Below, one piece after another: positions 8,398-16,294 of a stretch of 64,000 nt of DNA. The translations under genes were made by a program, and so were the position numbers. Source of the DNA: Pikeienuella litoralis. GTDB taxonomy: Bacteria; Pseudomonadota; Alphaproteobacteria; Rhodobacterales; Rhodobacteraceae. Below the pieces are notes generated by a model. That model did no database searches. It was not told the DNA's origin and saw only the letters and a program-made list of their open reading frames with translations. Position 1 is the first letter of the stretch. Each line of letters starts with the position of its first letter. The DNA is taken from the NCBI RefSeq assembly GCF_037646705.1, contig NZ_JBBHER010000008.1, forward strand, positions 62,001 through 126,000. Reading direction: 5' to 3'.

Positions 8398-9324
8398 ATG
8401 GCCAAGATCCGGAACCTCTTCCCCACGCGCCGCCCCGCGCCGACGCCCGCGGCGGGCGCCGCCGCGCTTCTGGACGGCTTCTCCATCGAGGTGACGCCGC
8501 GCACCGCCAGCCGGATTGCGGATTTCCGCACGCTGCTGCCCGCCGGAACCCGCGTTTACATCGCGCATATCGACGGCGCGCCGATCGAGGACATGGTCGC
8601 CACAGCGGCGAGGCTCCGCGAAGAAGGCTTCGCCGTCATGCCGCATTTTCCGGCGCGGCTCATCGCGGACCGCGCGACGCTCAAGGAGTGGATCGGCCGC
8701 TATCGGGATGAGGCCGGCGTCGATCAGACGCTGCTGCTCGCCGGCGGGCTCCCCGCCCCCCGGGGCGCGTTTTCGGATTCGATGCAGCTGATCGAGACCG
8801 GGCTGTTCGACAAGGCGGGATTCACCCGGCTTCACGTCGCCGGCCATCCGGAAGGCAACCGCGATATCGACCCGGACGGCGACGGCGCGCGGGCGATGGC
8901 GGCGCTCCGCTGGAAAGCCGGTTTCGCGGAGCGGACCGACGCGCAGATGGCGATCGTGACGCAATTCTGCTTCGAGGCGGCGCCGGTGATCGCGTGGGCC
9001 GACCGGCTTCGCGACGAAGGCGTCAATCTCCCGATCCATATCGGCGTCCCGGGCCCGGCGCGGCTGCAGACGCTGATTCGCTTCGCTCTGGCCTGCGGCG
9101 TCGGCCCTTCGCTTCGGGTCTTGCAACGCCGCGCGGCGGATGTGACAAAGCTGGTGACGCCTTTCACCCCTGAAAGGTTTCTCACGGATCTCGCGGCGCA
9201 CAAGATGGCCAACCCCGACTTCACGATCGCCAAGACGCACTTCTTCCCCCTCGGCGGCATCGCCAACGCCGCCGAATTCGCCAGGGCTTTCGGCGGCGCG
9301 CGCCGGTTTGTCGCCACCGGCTGA
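8398..9324 (+). CDS. Divergent methylenetetrahydrofolate reductase-like protein
   Basis: This 308-residue protein belongs to the MTHFR barrel family but differs strongly from the genuine MetF in the same window. It keeps a Glu in FSIEVTPRTASRI (about 27-39), VYIAHIDGAP, GGLPAPRG, a barrel-closing FTRLHVAGHPEGN, and the substrate-side QFCFEA. The typical flavin-contact signature of MetF is weak. It lies between the small PF13769 gene and the cobalamin methyltransferase. It may be a second reductase, a THF-binding partner, or an enzyme for another C1 carrier step; I cannot decide from sequence. Confidence 0.75.
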   Translation: MAKIRNLFPTRRPAPTPAAGAAALLDGFSIEVTPRTASRIADFRTLLPAGTRVYIAHIDGAPIEDMVATAARLREEGFAVMPHFPARLIADRATLKEWIGRYRDEAGVDQTLLLAGGLPAPRGAFSDSMQLIETGLFDKAGFTRLHVAGHPEGNRDIDPDGDGARAMAALRWKAGFAERTDAQMAIVTQFCFEAAPVIAWADRLRDEGVNLPIHIGVPGPARLQTLIRFALACGVGPSLRVLQRRAADVTKLVTPFTPERFLTDLAAHKMANPDFTIAKTHFFPLGGIANAAEFARAFGGARRFVATG

Positions 9325-9359
9325 TCCGATCTCATCCAGCCGCAGAAAGACACGAACGC

Positions 9360-10430
9360 ATGACACGAACTGTCGTCGAATCCAGGACGAAAACCGTCAT
9401 CATCGGCTTTGACGAGCCCTTTTGCGTCATCGGCGAGCGGATCAACCCCACCGGCCGCAAGCGGCTGGCGGCGGAGCTGGAGGCGGGCGATTTCTCCACC
9501 GTCGAGCGGGACGCGCTCGACCAGGTCGCCTGCGGCGCCGCCATACTGGACATCAATTCCGGCGCGGTCTTCACCAACAAGATGGCCGAAGATCCGCGCT
9601 ACGCCGACAACAACTTCGTCGAGCCGGCCCTGATGAAGGAGCTGGTGGCGCGTGTGCAGGCGCTGGTCGACGTCCCGCTCTGCATCGACAGCTCCGTCCC
9701 CGGCGCGCTGAAGAACGGGCTGGAGACGGCCGAAGGCCGCCCGCTCCTGAATTCGGTCACCGGCGAGGAGGAGCGGATGGCGCTCGTTCTGCCGCTGGTC
9801 AAGAAATACAACGTGCCCGTGGTCGCGATCTCGAATGACGACACCGGCATCTCCGAAGACCCGGACGTGCGCTTCGAGGTGGCGAAGAAGATCGTCCGGC
9901 GCGCCGCGGATTTCGGCATTCCGGCGCATGACATCGTCGTCGATCCGCTGGTGATGCCGATCGGCGCGATGGCGACGGCGGGGCTTCAGGTCTTCGCTCT
10001 GGTCCGGCGGCTCCGGGAGGAGTTGGGCGTCAACACCACCTGCGGCGCCTCCAACGTCTCGTTCGGCTTGCCCAACCGGCACGGAATCAACAACGCCTTC
10101 CTGCCGATGGCGGCGGCGGCGGGCATGACATCGGCGATCATGAACCCGATGCGGCCCGGCGCGAGCGAGAAGAAGATCGCGGCGCGGGTCGCGGAGCTCG
10201 CGGCGCTGGGGATCACGGTCCCGGACGGGATCGACCCCGCCGCGCTCGCGCCGCTGATCGGGCTCGGGTCCGCCTCCGCCACCCCGTCGAGCGAGATCGA
10301 GGCGATCCGCGCCGCGAATTTCCTGCTCGATCACGACCCTTCGGGCGCGGCCTGGATCCGCGCCAACAAGGCCGCCGCGGGCCCCGCCGGCGCCGGCGGC
10401 GGCCGCCGGCGCCGGCGGCGCTCGGACTGA
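9360..10430 (+). CDS. Methyltetrahydrofolate:cobalamin methyltransferase (pterin-binding subunit of split methionine synthase)
   Basis: The 356-residue protein is a pterin-binding TIM barrel, like the middle domain of MetH and the AcsE/MtrH methyltransferases. Visible motifs are VIGERINPTGRKRL (about 22-35), AAILDINSGAV, DVPLCIDSSVP, LNSVTGEEERM and TTCGASNVSFGLPNR. It should move the methyl group of 5-methyl-THF to cob(I)alamin bound on a separate corrinoid protein, which is not encoded in this window. The extreme C-terminus is a Gly/Ala spacer ending in a run of arginines (residues about 345-355). The RamA-like gene follows after 159 bases. Confidence 0.88.
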   Translation: MTRTVVESRTKTVIIGFDEPFCVIGERINPTGRKRLAAELEAGDFSTVERDALDQVACGAAILDINSGAVFTNKMAEDPRYADNNFVEPALMKELVARVQALVDVPLCIDSSVPGALKNGLETAEGRPLLNSVTGEEERMALVLPLVKKYNVPVVAISNDDTGISEDPDVRFEVAKKIVRRAADFGIPAHDIVVDPLVMPIGAMATAGLQVFALVRRLREELGVNTTCGASNVSFGLPNRHGINNAFLPMAAAAGMTSAIMNPMRPGASEKKIAARVAELAALGITVPDGIDPAALAPLIGLGSASATPSSEIEAIRAANFLLDHDPSGAAWIRANKAAAGPAGAGGGRRRRRRSD

Positions 10431-10589
10431 CGCGGCGCCGAAGCGCGAGGCCTGGCCCCGCTTCGGATCTTCCCGACGCATTCACACCCTATGGCGACGC
10501 AATCCCGCGGGCGGTTGGCGCGGGGATGCGAAAGGATTAGCAATGACCCGCGCCGATCCGAGACGGCGCCGCCCTGAGAAAGCCCAGCC

Positions 10590-12659
10590 ATGTCCGAATC
10601 CGACCCTCTCGTGGTTTTCACCCCATCCGGGAAGCGCGGCCGCTTTCCCGCAGGCACGCCGATCCTGACCGCCGCGCGCCAGCTTGGCGTCGATCTCGAC
10701 AGCGTCTGCGGCGGGCGCGGCATCTGCTCCAAATGTCAGGTCGCGCCGCAATTCGGCCAGTTTTCGAAGCACGGCGTCACCGCCGCCGAGGACGGCCTCT
10801 CCGAATGGAACGCGGTGGAGGAGCGCTACGACTCCAAACGCGGGCTCCCGGCGGGGCGCCGGCTCGGCTGTCAGGCGCAGCTTCTCGGCGACATGGTGAT
10901 CGACGTTCCGGCGACGAGCCAGCTTCACAAGCAGGTCGTCCGCAAGCGCGCCGAGGCGCGCGACATCGTCATGGATCCCGCGACGAGGCTCTATTACGTC
11001 GAGGTCGAGAAACCCGACATGGAGAAACCGAGCGGCGATCTGGAACGGCTGCGCCGCGCGCTTCACGAGCAGTGGGGCCTCGATCATCCGCTGGCGGATC
11101 TCGGCGTCATGCGGGCGCTGCAACCCGCGCTGCGGGATGGCGGATGGAAGGTCACCTGCGCCGTTCACCGCGGCGAGCCGGGCGGCGCGGCGCGGATCAT
11201 TCAGGTCTGGCCCGGATTCTACGAAGGATCGATCTACGGGCTCGCCTTCGATATCGGCTCCACCACCATCGCCTGTCATCTCGTCGACCTCCAGTCCGGC
11301 GACGTTCTCGCCTCATCGGGGCTGATGAACCCGCAGATCCGCTTCGGCGAGGATCTGATGAGCCGGGTCAGCTATTCGATGCTGAACCCCGGCGGCGCCG
11401 AGGCGATGACGAAAGTCGTGCGCGAGGCCGTGAACACGCTGATCGGGGAGGTCGCCGCCGAAGCCGGCGTGGACCGGGCGGAGATCGTGGAGGCGGTTTT
11501 CGTCGCCAATCCGGTGATGCACCACCTGCTTCTCGGGATCGACCCGAAGGAGCTCGGCTGGGCGCCCTTCGCGCTCGCCACCGCCAACGCGCTTCATCTT
11601 CGGGCCGAGGAGCTCGATATCGAGGCCCATCCCGGCGCGCGCGTCTACATCCTGCCCTGCATCGCCGGCCATGTGGGCGCCGACGCGGCGGCTGTCGCGC
11701 TCTCGGAAGGGCCGAACGTCTCCGAGGATCTGGTGCTGCTCGTCGATGTCGGCACCAATGCGGAGATCATGCTCGGCGACAGGACCGGCGTTCTCGCCTG
11801 CTCCTCCCCCACCGGCCCCGCCTTCGAAGGCGCGCAGATCAGCGCCGGACAACGCGCCGCCCCGGGCGCCATCGAGAAGGTCGAGATCGACCCGGAGACC
11901 AAGGAGCCGCGCTTTCGCGTCATCGGCTGCGAGCTCTGGTCGGACGAGCCTGGATTCGAGGCGGCGATCGGCGATCGGGGCGTCACCGGAATCTGCGGCT
12001 CCGGCATCATCGAGGTGATCGCGGAGATGCGCCTCGCCGGGATCATGGACGAAGACGGCGTCATCGGCTCCGCCGCCGCGACGGGAACCGGCCGCTGCGA
12101 GCTGGACGGGCGCACCCACGCCTATCTGCTCCATGACGCCGCCGCCGCCGGCGGGCCGCGAATCCTCGTCACCCAGGCGGACGTGCGCGCCATCCAGCTC
12201 GCGAAGGCCGCGCTCTACGCCGGCGCGCGGCTCCTGATGGACAGGCGCGGCGTCGAGACCGTGGACCGCGTGGTGCTCGCCGGCGCCTTCGGCGCGCATA
12301 TCTCGCCAAGACACGCGATGGTGCTCGGCATGATTCCCGATTGCCCGCTGGAGAAGGTGACCTCCGCCGGCAACGCCGCCGGCACCGGCGCGCGCATCGC
12401 GCTTCTCAACGTCGCCGCCCGGCGCGAGATCGAGAGCGTGGTGCGCGGCATCCACAAGGTCGAGACCGCGGTCGAGCCGCGCTTTCAGGAGCATTTCGTG
12501 GACGCGATCGCGATCCCGAACAAGACGGCGCCGTTCCCGCTGCTGAACGCTGTCGTCTCCCTGCCCCATGTCGCCTTCGGCGGCGGCGCGGGGGATGACG
12601 GCGCCGCCGGCGCCGGACGCGGCGGCAGGCGCCGCCGGAGAAGCCGATCCCCGGCGTGA
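10590..12659 (+). CDS. RamA-type corrinoid reactivation protein (2Fe-2S ferredoxin plus DUF4445/ASKHA)
   Basis: A 689-residue protein. Residues 1-100 form a 2Fe-2S ferredoxin domain with Cys40, Cys46, Cys49 and Cys94. A middle domain leads to a C-terminal ASKHA ATPase-like DUF4445 (AFDIGSTTIACHL near 217, LVDVGTNAEIML, GICGSGIIEVIAE). RamA-like proteins use ATP to drive reduction of inactive cob(II)alamin to cob(I)alamin on corrinoid enzymes. In Rhodobacteraceae such a protein has been linked genetically to a split methionine synthase. The C-terminus ends in a Gly/Arg-rich tail like that of the preceding methyltransferase, which is unusual for the family. Confidence 0.85.
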   Translation: MSESDPLVVFTPSGKRGRFPAGTPILTAARQLGVDLDSVCGGRGICSKCQVAPQFGQFSKHGVTAAEDGLSEWNAVEERYDSKRGLPAGRRLGCQAQLLGDMVIDVPATSQLHKQVVRKRAEARDIVMDPATRLYYVEVEKPDMEKPSGDLERLRRALHEQWGLDHPLADLGVMRALQPALRDGGWKVTCAVHRGEPGGAARIIQVWPGFYEGSIYGLAFDIGSTTIACHLVDLQSGDVLASSGLMNPQIRFGEDLMSRVSYSMLNPGGAEAMTKVVREAVNTLIGEVAAEAGVDRAEIVEAVFVANPVMHHLLLGIDPKELGWAPFALATANALHLRAEELDIEAHPGARVYILPCIAGHVGADAAAVALSEGPNVSEDLVLLVDVGTNAEIMLGDRTGVLACSSPTGPAFEGAQISAGQRAAPGAIEKVEIDPETKEPRFRVIGCELWSDEPGFEAAIGDRGVTGICGSGIIEVIAEMRLAGIMDEDGVIGSAAATGTGRCELDGRTHAYLLHDAAAAGGPRILVTQADVRAIQLAKAALYAGARLLMDRRGVETVDRVVLAGAFGAHISPRHAMVLGMIPDCPLEKVTSAGNAAGTGARIALLNVAARREIESVVRGIHKVETAVEPRFQEHFVDAIAIPNKTAPFPLLNAVVSLPHVAFGGGAGDDGAAGAGRGGRRRRRSRSPA

Positions 12660-12695
12660 ACGCGCCCACCCTCCCCTGACAATCCGAGAGAAGAA

Positions 12696-13751
12696 ATGAA
12701 GCACACCACCCTTGGCCGCAACGGGCCGACCGTCTCCGCGCTCTGCCTCGGCTCCATGACCTGGGGTTCGCAGAACACGGAGGCCGAAGGCCACGCCCAG
12801 ATCGAGCGGGCGCTGGCGGCGGGCGTCAATTTCATCGACACCGCCGAGATGTATCCCGCCAATCCCGGCCCGAACGACCAGCCCGGCGCGACGGAGGCGA
12901 TCATCGGCTCGTGGCTCGCGAAATCCGGGCGCCGGGAGGAGATCGTCCTCGCCTCGAAGATCACCGGAGAAGGCAGCCAGCGCGCCCGCGCCGGGGTCGC
13001 GCCGACGCCGCCGATCACGCCTGCGGAAATCGAGAAGGCGCTCGACGCCTCGCTCAAACGGCTCCGGACCGACCATATCGATCTTTATCAGCTCCACTGG
13101 CCCAATCGCGGCAGCTATCATTTCCGCCGCTACTGGGGCTGGACGCCGCCCGCGCATGACCCGGCGCGCGAGCGCCAGGAGATCGCCGACATTCTCGGCG
13201 CGCTCGACCGCGCGATCGACGCCGGCAAGATCGGCCATGTCGGCCTCTCGAACGAGACGGCCTGGGGGTTGATGCTGTTTCTCGAGGTCGCGGAGCGGCA
13301 CGCTTTGCCGCGCGTCGTCTCGATCCAGAACGAATATTCGCTCCTTTGCCGGCTTTTCGATCTCGATCTCGGGGAGATCTGCATGGCCGAGGGGGTCAGC
13401 CTGCTGGCCTATTCGCCGCTGGCCACCGGCATCCTGAGCGGAAAATACGCTGGCGACAAAACCCCGCCGAACACGCGAAGGGCGCTCAACGCCACGCTGA
13501 ACGGGCGGATCACGCCGCAGCTCTGGCCGGCGCATGACGCCTATCTCGACCTCGCGAAAGGATCGGGGCTCGATCCGGCGGCGATGGCGCTCGCCTTCTG
13601 CCTCAGCCGTCCCTTCATGGGCGCCGCGATCTTCGGGGCGACATCGCTCGATCAGCTGGATACGGCGCTATCGGCCGCATCCCTCACGCTCACGGAGGAG
13701 CAATCCGCCGCGATCGAAGCGATCCACCGGCGCTTTCCGGCGCCGATCTGA
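12696..13751 (+). CDS. Aldo/keto reductase (Tas/YdjG-like)
   Basis: A 351-residue NADPH-dependent aldo/keto reductase. The tetrad is visible: Asp and Tyr in FIDTAEMYP (about 46-54), Lys in ASKITGEG (about 87-94), and His in YQLHWPN (about 132-138). The C-terminal coenzyme-binding part reads IFGATSLDQL. It most resembles the E. coli Tas protein. The substrate is unknown. It follows the RamA-like gene by 36 bases with an AGAGAAGAA ribosome site and may be read through from that operon, though it has no obvious metabolic link to it. Confidence 0.88.
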   Translation: MKHTTLGRNGPTVSALCLGSMTWGSQNTEAEGHAQIERALAAGVNFIDTAEMYPANPGPNDQPGATEAIIGSWLAKSGRREEIVLASKITGEGSQRARAGVAPTPPITPAEIEKALDASLKRLRTDHIDLYQLHWPNRGSYHFRRYWGWTPPAHDPARERQEIADILGALDRAIDAGKIGHVGLSNETAWGLMLFLEVAERHALPRVVSIQNEYSLLCRLFDLDLGEICMAEGVSLLAYSPLATGILSGKYAGDKTPPNTRRALNATLNGRITPQLWPAHDAYLDLAKGSGLDPAAMALAFCLSRPFMGAAIFGATSLDQLDTALSAASLTLTEEQSAAIEAIHRRFPAPI

Positions 13752-13766
13752 GCCGACTCTCCGGCT

Positions 13767-14522
13767 TCAGCTCGGATTCGAGGCGCCGCCATCGACCGCC
13801 GGCAGCGTCTCGAACGCGTTTCGGATCGCCTCCGCCCAGCCTTTCGAGATGGCGGAGAAATCCGCATCCTCGGCTTCGACCCGGCGCTGGATCGCGAACG
13901 CGATCTCGCCGGTGCGGATCACCACCAGATCGAGCGGCATCCCGACCGAGAGGTTGGAGCGGAGCGTCGAATCCATGGACAGGAACACCGCCTTCAGCGC
14001 CAGGTCGAGCGGGGTGTCCGGGGTGATCACGCGATCGAGGATCGGCTTTCCGTATTTATGCTCGCCGATCTGGAGGAAGGGCGTGTCGTCGGTCGCTTCG
14101 ATGAAGTTTCCGGCGGAATAGATCAGGTAGAGCCGCAGCTCGCCGCCCGCGCGCTGCCCGGCGAGCAGGATCGAGGCGTCGGCGCCGGCGCCCTGCGCCT
14201 GCAACGTCTCGCGGTGGCGCGCCTGCACCTCCTTCATCGCGTCGCCGAAAAGCTGCGCGGAGTGAAAGAGCGTCGGGGTGTTGAGGATCGTCTCCACCCC
14301 GTCATCGGTTCTGGAGCGGGCGATGGCGGCGTTGACGCGGCTCATGACGCCCTGCGTGATCGAAAGATTGCCCGCGCAGCATACGGCGAGCACCCGCTCG
14401 CCCTCCTTGCGCCAGGTGAACATCTTTCGGAAGCGGGAGATATCGTCGAGCCCGGCGTTGGTGCGCGTGTCGGCCATCATCACGATGCCGGCGTCGAGCT
14501 TCAGACCTACGCAATAGGTCAT
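13767..14522 (-). CDS. Anbu proteasome-like protease
   Basis: A 251-residue Ntn-hydrolase of the Anbu (BPH) family, distantly related to HslV and the 20S proteasome beta subunit. The N-terminus MTYCVGLKLDAG exposes Thr2 after Met removal as the putative nucleophile. Asp18 (MMADTRTNAG) and Lys33 (FRKMFTW) complete the expected active site. Known Anbu forms a lock-washer-like oligomer rather than a closed ring. It is the last gene of a four-gene leftward operon with an ATP-grasp, an alpha-E protein and a transglutaminase, the standard Anbu neighbourhood proposed to make and trim a peptide. Confidence 0.92.
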   Translation of the reverse strand: MTYCVGLKLDAGIVMMADTRTNAGLDDISRFRKMFTWRKEGERVLAVCCAGNLSITQGVMSRVNAAIARSRTDDGVETILNTPTLFHSAQLFGDAMKEVQARHRETLQAQGAGADASILLAGQRAGGELRLYLIYSAGNFIEATDDTPFLQIGEHKYGKPILDRVITPDTPLDLALKAVFLSMDSTLRSNLSVGMPLDLVVIRTGEIAFAIQRRVEAEDADFSAISKGWAEAIRNAFETLPAVDGGASNPS

Positions 14523-14532
14523 CAGCGGCCTC

Positions 14533-15354
14533 TTACTGTTGCATCTGGCTCACCACAACGTCGGCTTCGAGCGTCTCATCTACGGCGCCGGTGATCGATC
14601 CACGTAGGGGCGCCGCGTCCACCGCGTCAAGCCCCGCCGCAAGCCGAACGTAACGATCCGTCGGACAGATCCCGTTGGAGGCGTCGAACCCGACCCAGCC
14701 GAGATCGTCGATCCAGAGCTCCGCCCATGCGTGGGTCTCCTGCGTCGCCGCGTGGAGCGGCTCATCCGCATCCCCGATCATGAGGTAGCCGACGACATAT
14801 CGCGCGGGCGCGCCGCGCGCCCGCGCGGCGGAGATCAGAAGATGCGCATGATCCTGACAGACGCCCGCGCCGAGGCGCAGCGCCTCGGCGGCCGTCGTCG
14901 TCGCCGCCGTCGCGCCGGGGCGATACGCCACCGCCTCCCGCACCGCGGCGGAGAGCGCATGCGCCGCCGCGAGCCCGGTCTCTCCCGCCGCCGCGTCGCG
15001 CGCGAGGGCGACGATGGCGGCGTCTGGCGCCGTCAGCGCGGTTTTCCTCAGAAAGACGCCCGGTCGCGCCGCCATCGTCCAGCCCCGCAGCACCCCATGC
15101 GCGCCGCGCGTCTCGACTTCGCCTTCGGCGACGATCTCCACCTCCGCGGCGCCCTCATGGCCGAACCAGACCGCCTCCTCGTCGCCGAAACCGTTCACCA
15201 GCCGCATTTCGGGGGCTTCGCCGTTCACGGTCACGCGCCAGGCGCGCGGCGTCTGCGTCGCGGTCATCGCCGGAAAAAGCCGCACCTTCAGCGCGACGCG
15301 CGCGGCCGGAGGCGTGTACTCATAGCGCGTGCGATGGCGGATCGAGAGAAGCAT
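14533..15354 (-). CDS. Transglutaminase-like cysteine protease/amidase of the Anbu operon
   Basis: A 273-residue protein with an N-terminal beta domain (bacterial transglutaminase-like N-terminal region, from MLLSIRHRTRYEYTPPA) and a papain-like transglutaminase core. The catalytic triad is Cys166 (GAGVCQDHAHL), His208 (ETHAWAEL) and Asp224 (WVGFDASNG). No signal peptide is seen, so it acts in the cytoplasm. In this gene set it is thought to hydrolyse or form isopeptide bonds in the product of the ATP-grasp enzyme. The start lies six bases after the stop of the alpha-E gene. Confidence 0.92.
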   Translation of the reverse strand: MLLSIRHRTRYEYTPPAARVALKVRLFPAMTATQTPRAWRVTVNGEAPEMRLVNGFGDEEAVWFGHEGAAEVEIVAEGEVETRGAHGVLRGWTMAARPGVFLRKTALTAPDAAIVALARDAAAGETGLAAAHALSAAVREAVAYRPGATAATTTAAEALRLGAGVCQDHAHLLISAARARGAPARYVVGYLMIGDADEPLHAATQETHAWAELWIDDLGWVGFDASNGICPTDRYVRLAAGLDAVDAAPLRGSITGAVDETLEADVVVSQMQQ

Positions 15355-15360
15355 CGGACC

Positions 15361-16293
15361 TCAAAAGTAATAGGCGCGGGAGATCGCGGCCGAGAGTCGG
15401 GCGTTGTGCCGGAGCGCCTCCGTGGTGAACTCATGCAGCCCGGACTGGAACAGCTCTCCCATCTCCGTATCGGCGAGCCGCGCCACCATTTCGCCGGCCA
15501 GGGAATGACACTGGTTGCGCTGTCCGTAAGCGAGCGCGAGAAGCCCGAGATAGCGCGACAGTTCGGTGTAGCAATAGGCGACGGAGCGCGGGAATCTGAG
15601 ATTCAGGATCAGGAAATCGGTGATCTTCCACGGGCTGAAATCGCCGCGATAGACATGATGATAGGCCCGCGACGCCGAGGTCGCCTGCAGCACCGACGTC
15701 CATTGATGATGATCGCGCCCGCCGCCCACCGTCTCCGTTTCCGGAAGCAACACGAAGTATTTGACGTCGAGCAACCTGAGCGTCAGTTCCGAGCGCTCCA
15801 GAAATCCGCCGATGCGCAGGAAATAATACCTGTCGGTCCGCAACATCGACGCCTCGGACGCGCCGCGAAAAATCGAGGCGCGGGTCTTCACCCAGTCGAG
15901 GAGCGCGGGCAATTCGCGAAGCGCCACGTTCGGATCCGCGATCTCCAGTCGCCGCCAGCCGTCGTTGAGCGCCTCCCACATCTCTGCGGTGAGCGAGGTG
16001 CGGACGGCGCGGGCGCTGTCGCGCGCCCGGTTCAGACAATACCGGATCGAGGCCGGGGAGTCCGGGCAGAGCACCAGCTTCTCGACGATCCGCGCCTCGG
16101 TGATCCGCTCATCTTCGTCGAAAAGATGCGCCGCCCCGGCCACCGCCGCGACGGAACGCCATTCATCGCGGCTCGGGCCCGGAATGAGCGTCATCCGCCG
16201 CCCCATCTCGATCAGCCGCGCGGCGGCCTCCGCACGCTCGAGATAGCGCGCGGTCCAGAACAGGTTTTCGGCGGTCCGGCTCAGCATCTCCAC
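15361..16293 (-). CDS. Alpha-E domain-containing protein
   Basis: An all-helical 310-residue protein starting MEMLSRTAENLFWTARYLER, the diagnostic alpha-E (DUF403) N-terminus. Conserved internal motifs are PDSPASIRYCLNRARDSARAV (split by charged turns) and the C-terminal FPRSVAYCYTELSRYLGLL. Its biochemical role is unproven; it always accompanies a circularly permuted ATP-grasp ligase, either fused or adjacent. Here it follows the ligase with a one-base gap, which suggests a complex. Confidence 0.9.
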   Translation of the reverse strand: MEMLSRTAENLFWTARYLERAEAAARLIEMGRRMTLIPGPSRDEWRSVAAVAGAAHLFDEDERITEARIVEKLVLCPDSPASIRYCLNRARDSARAVRTSLTAEMWEALNDGWRRLEIADPNVALRELPALLDWVKTRASIFRGASEASMLRTDRYYFLRIGGFLERSELTLRLLDVKYFVLLPETETVGGGRDHHQWTSVLQATSASRAYHHVYRGDFSPWKITDFLILNLRFPRSVAYCYTELSRYLGLLALAYGQRNQCHSLAGEMVARLADTEMGELFQSGLHEFTTEALRHNARLSAAISRAYYF

Positions 16294-16294
16294 C

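Noticed and set aside
11313..13535. A 740-codon antisense open frame across the RamA-like and aldo/keto reductase genes
   Set aside because: It crosses two well-supported genes and shows only shadow composition (Arg/Gly/Ala-rich).
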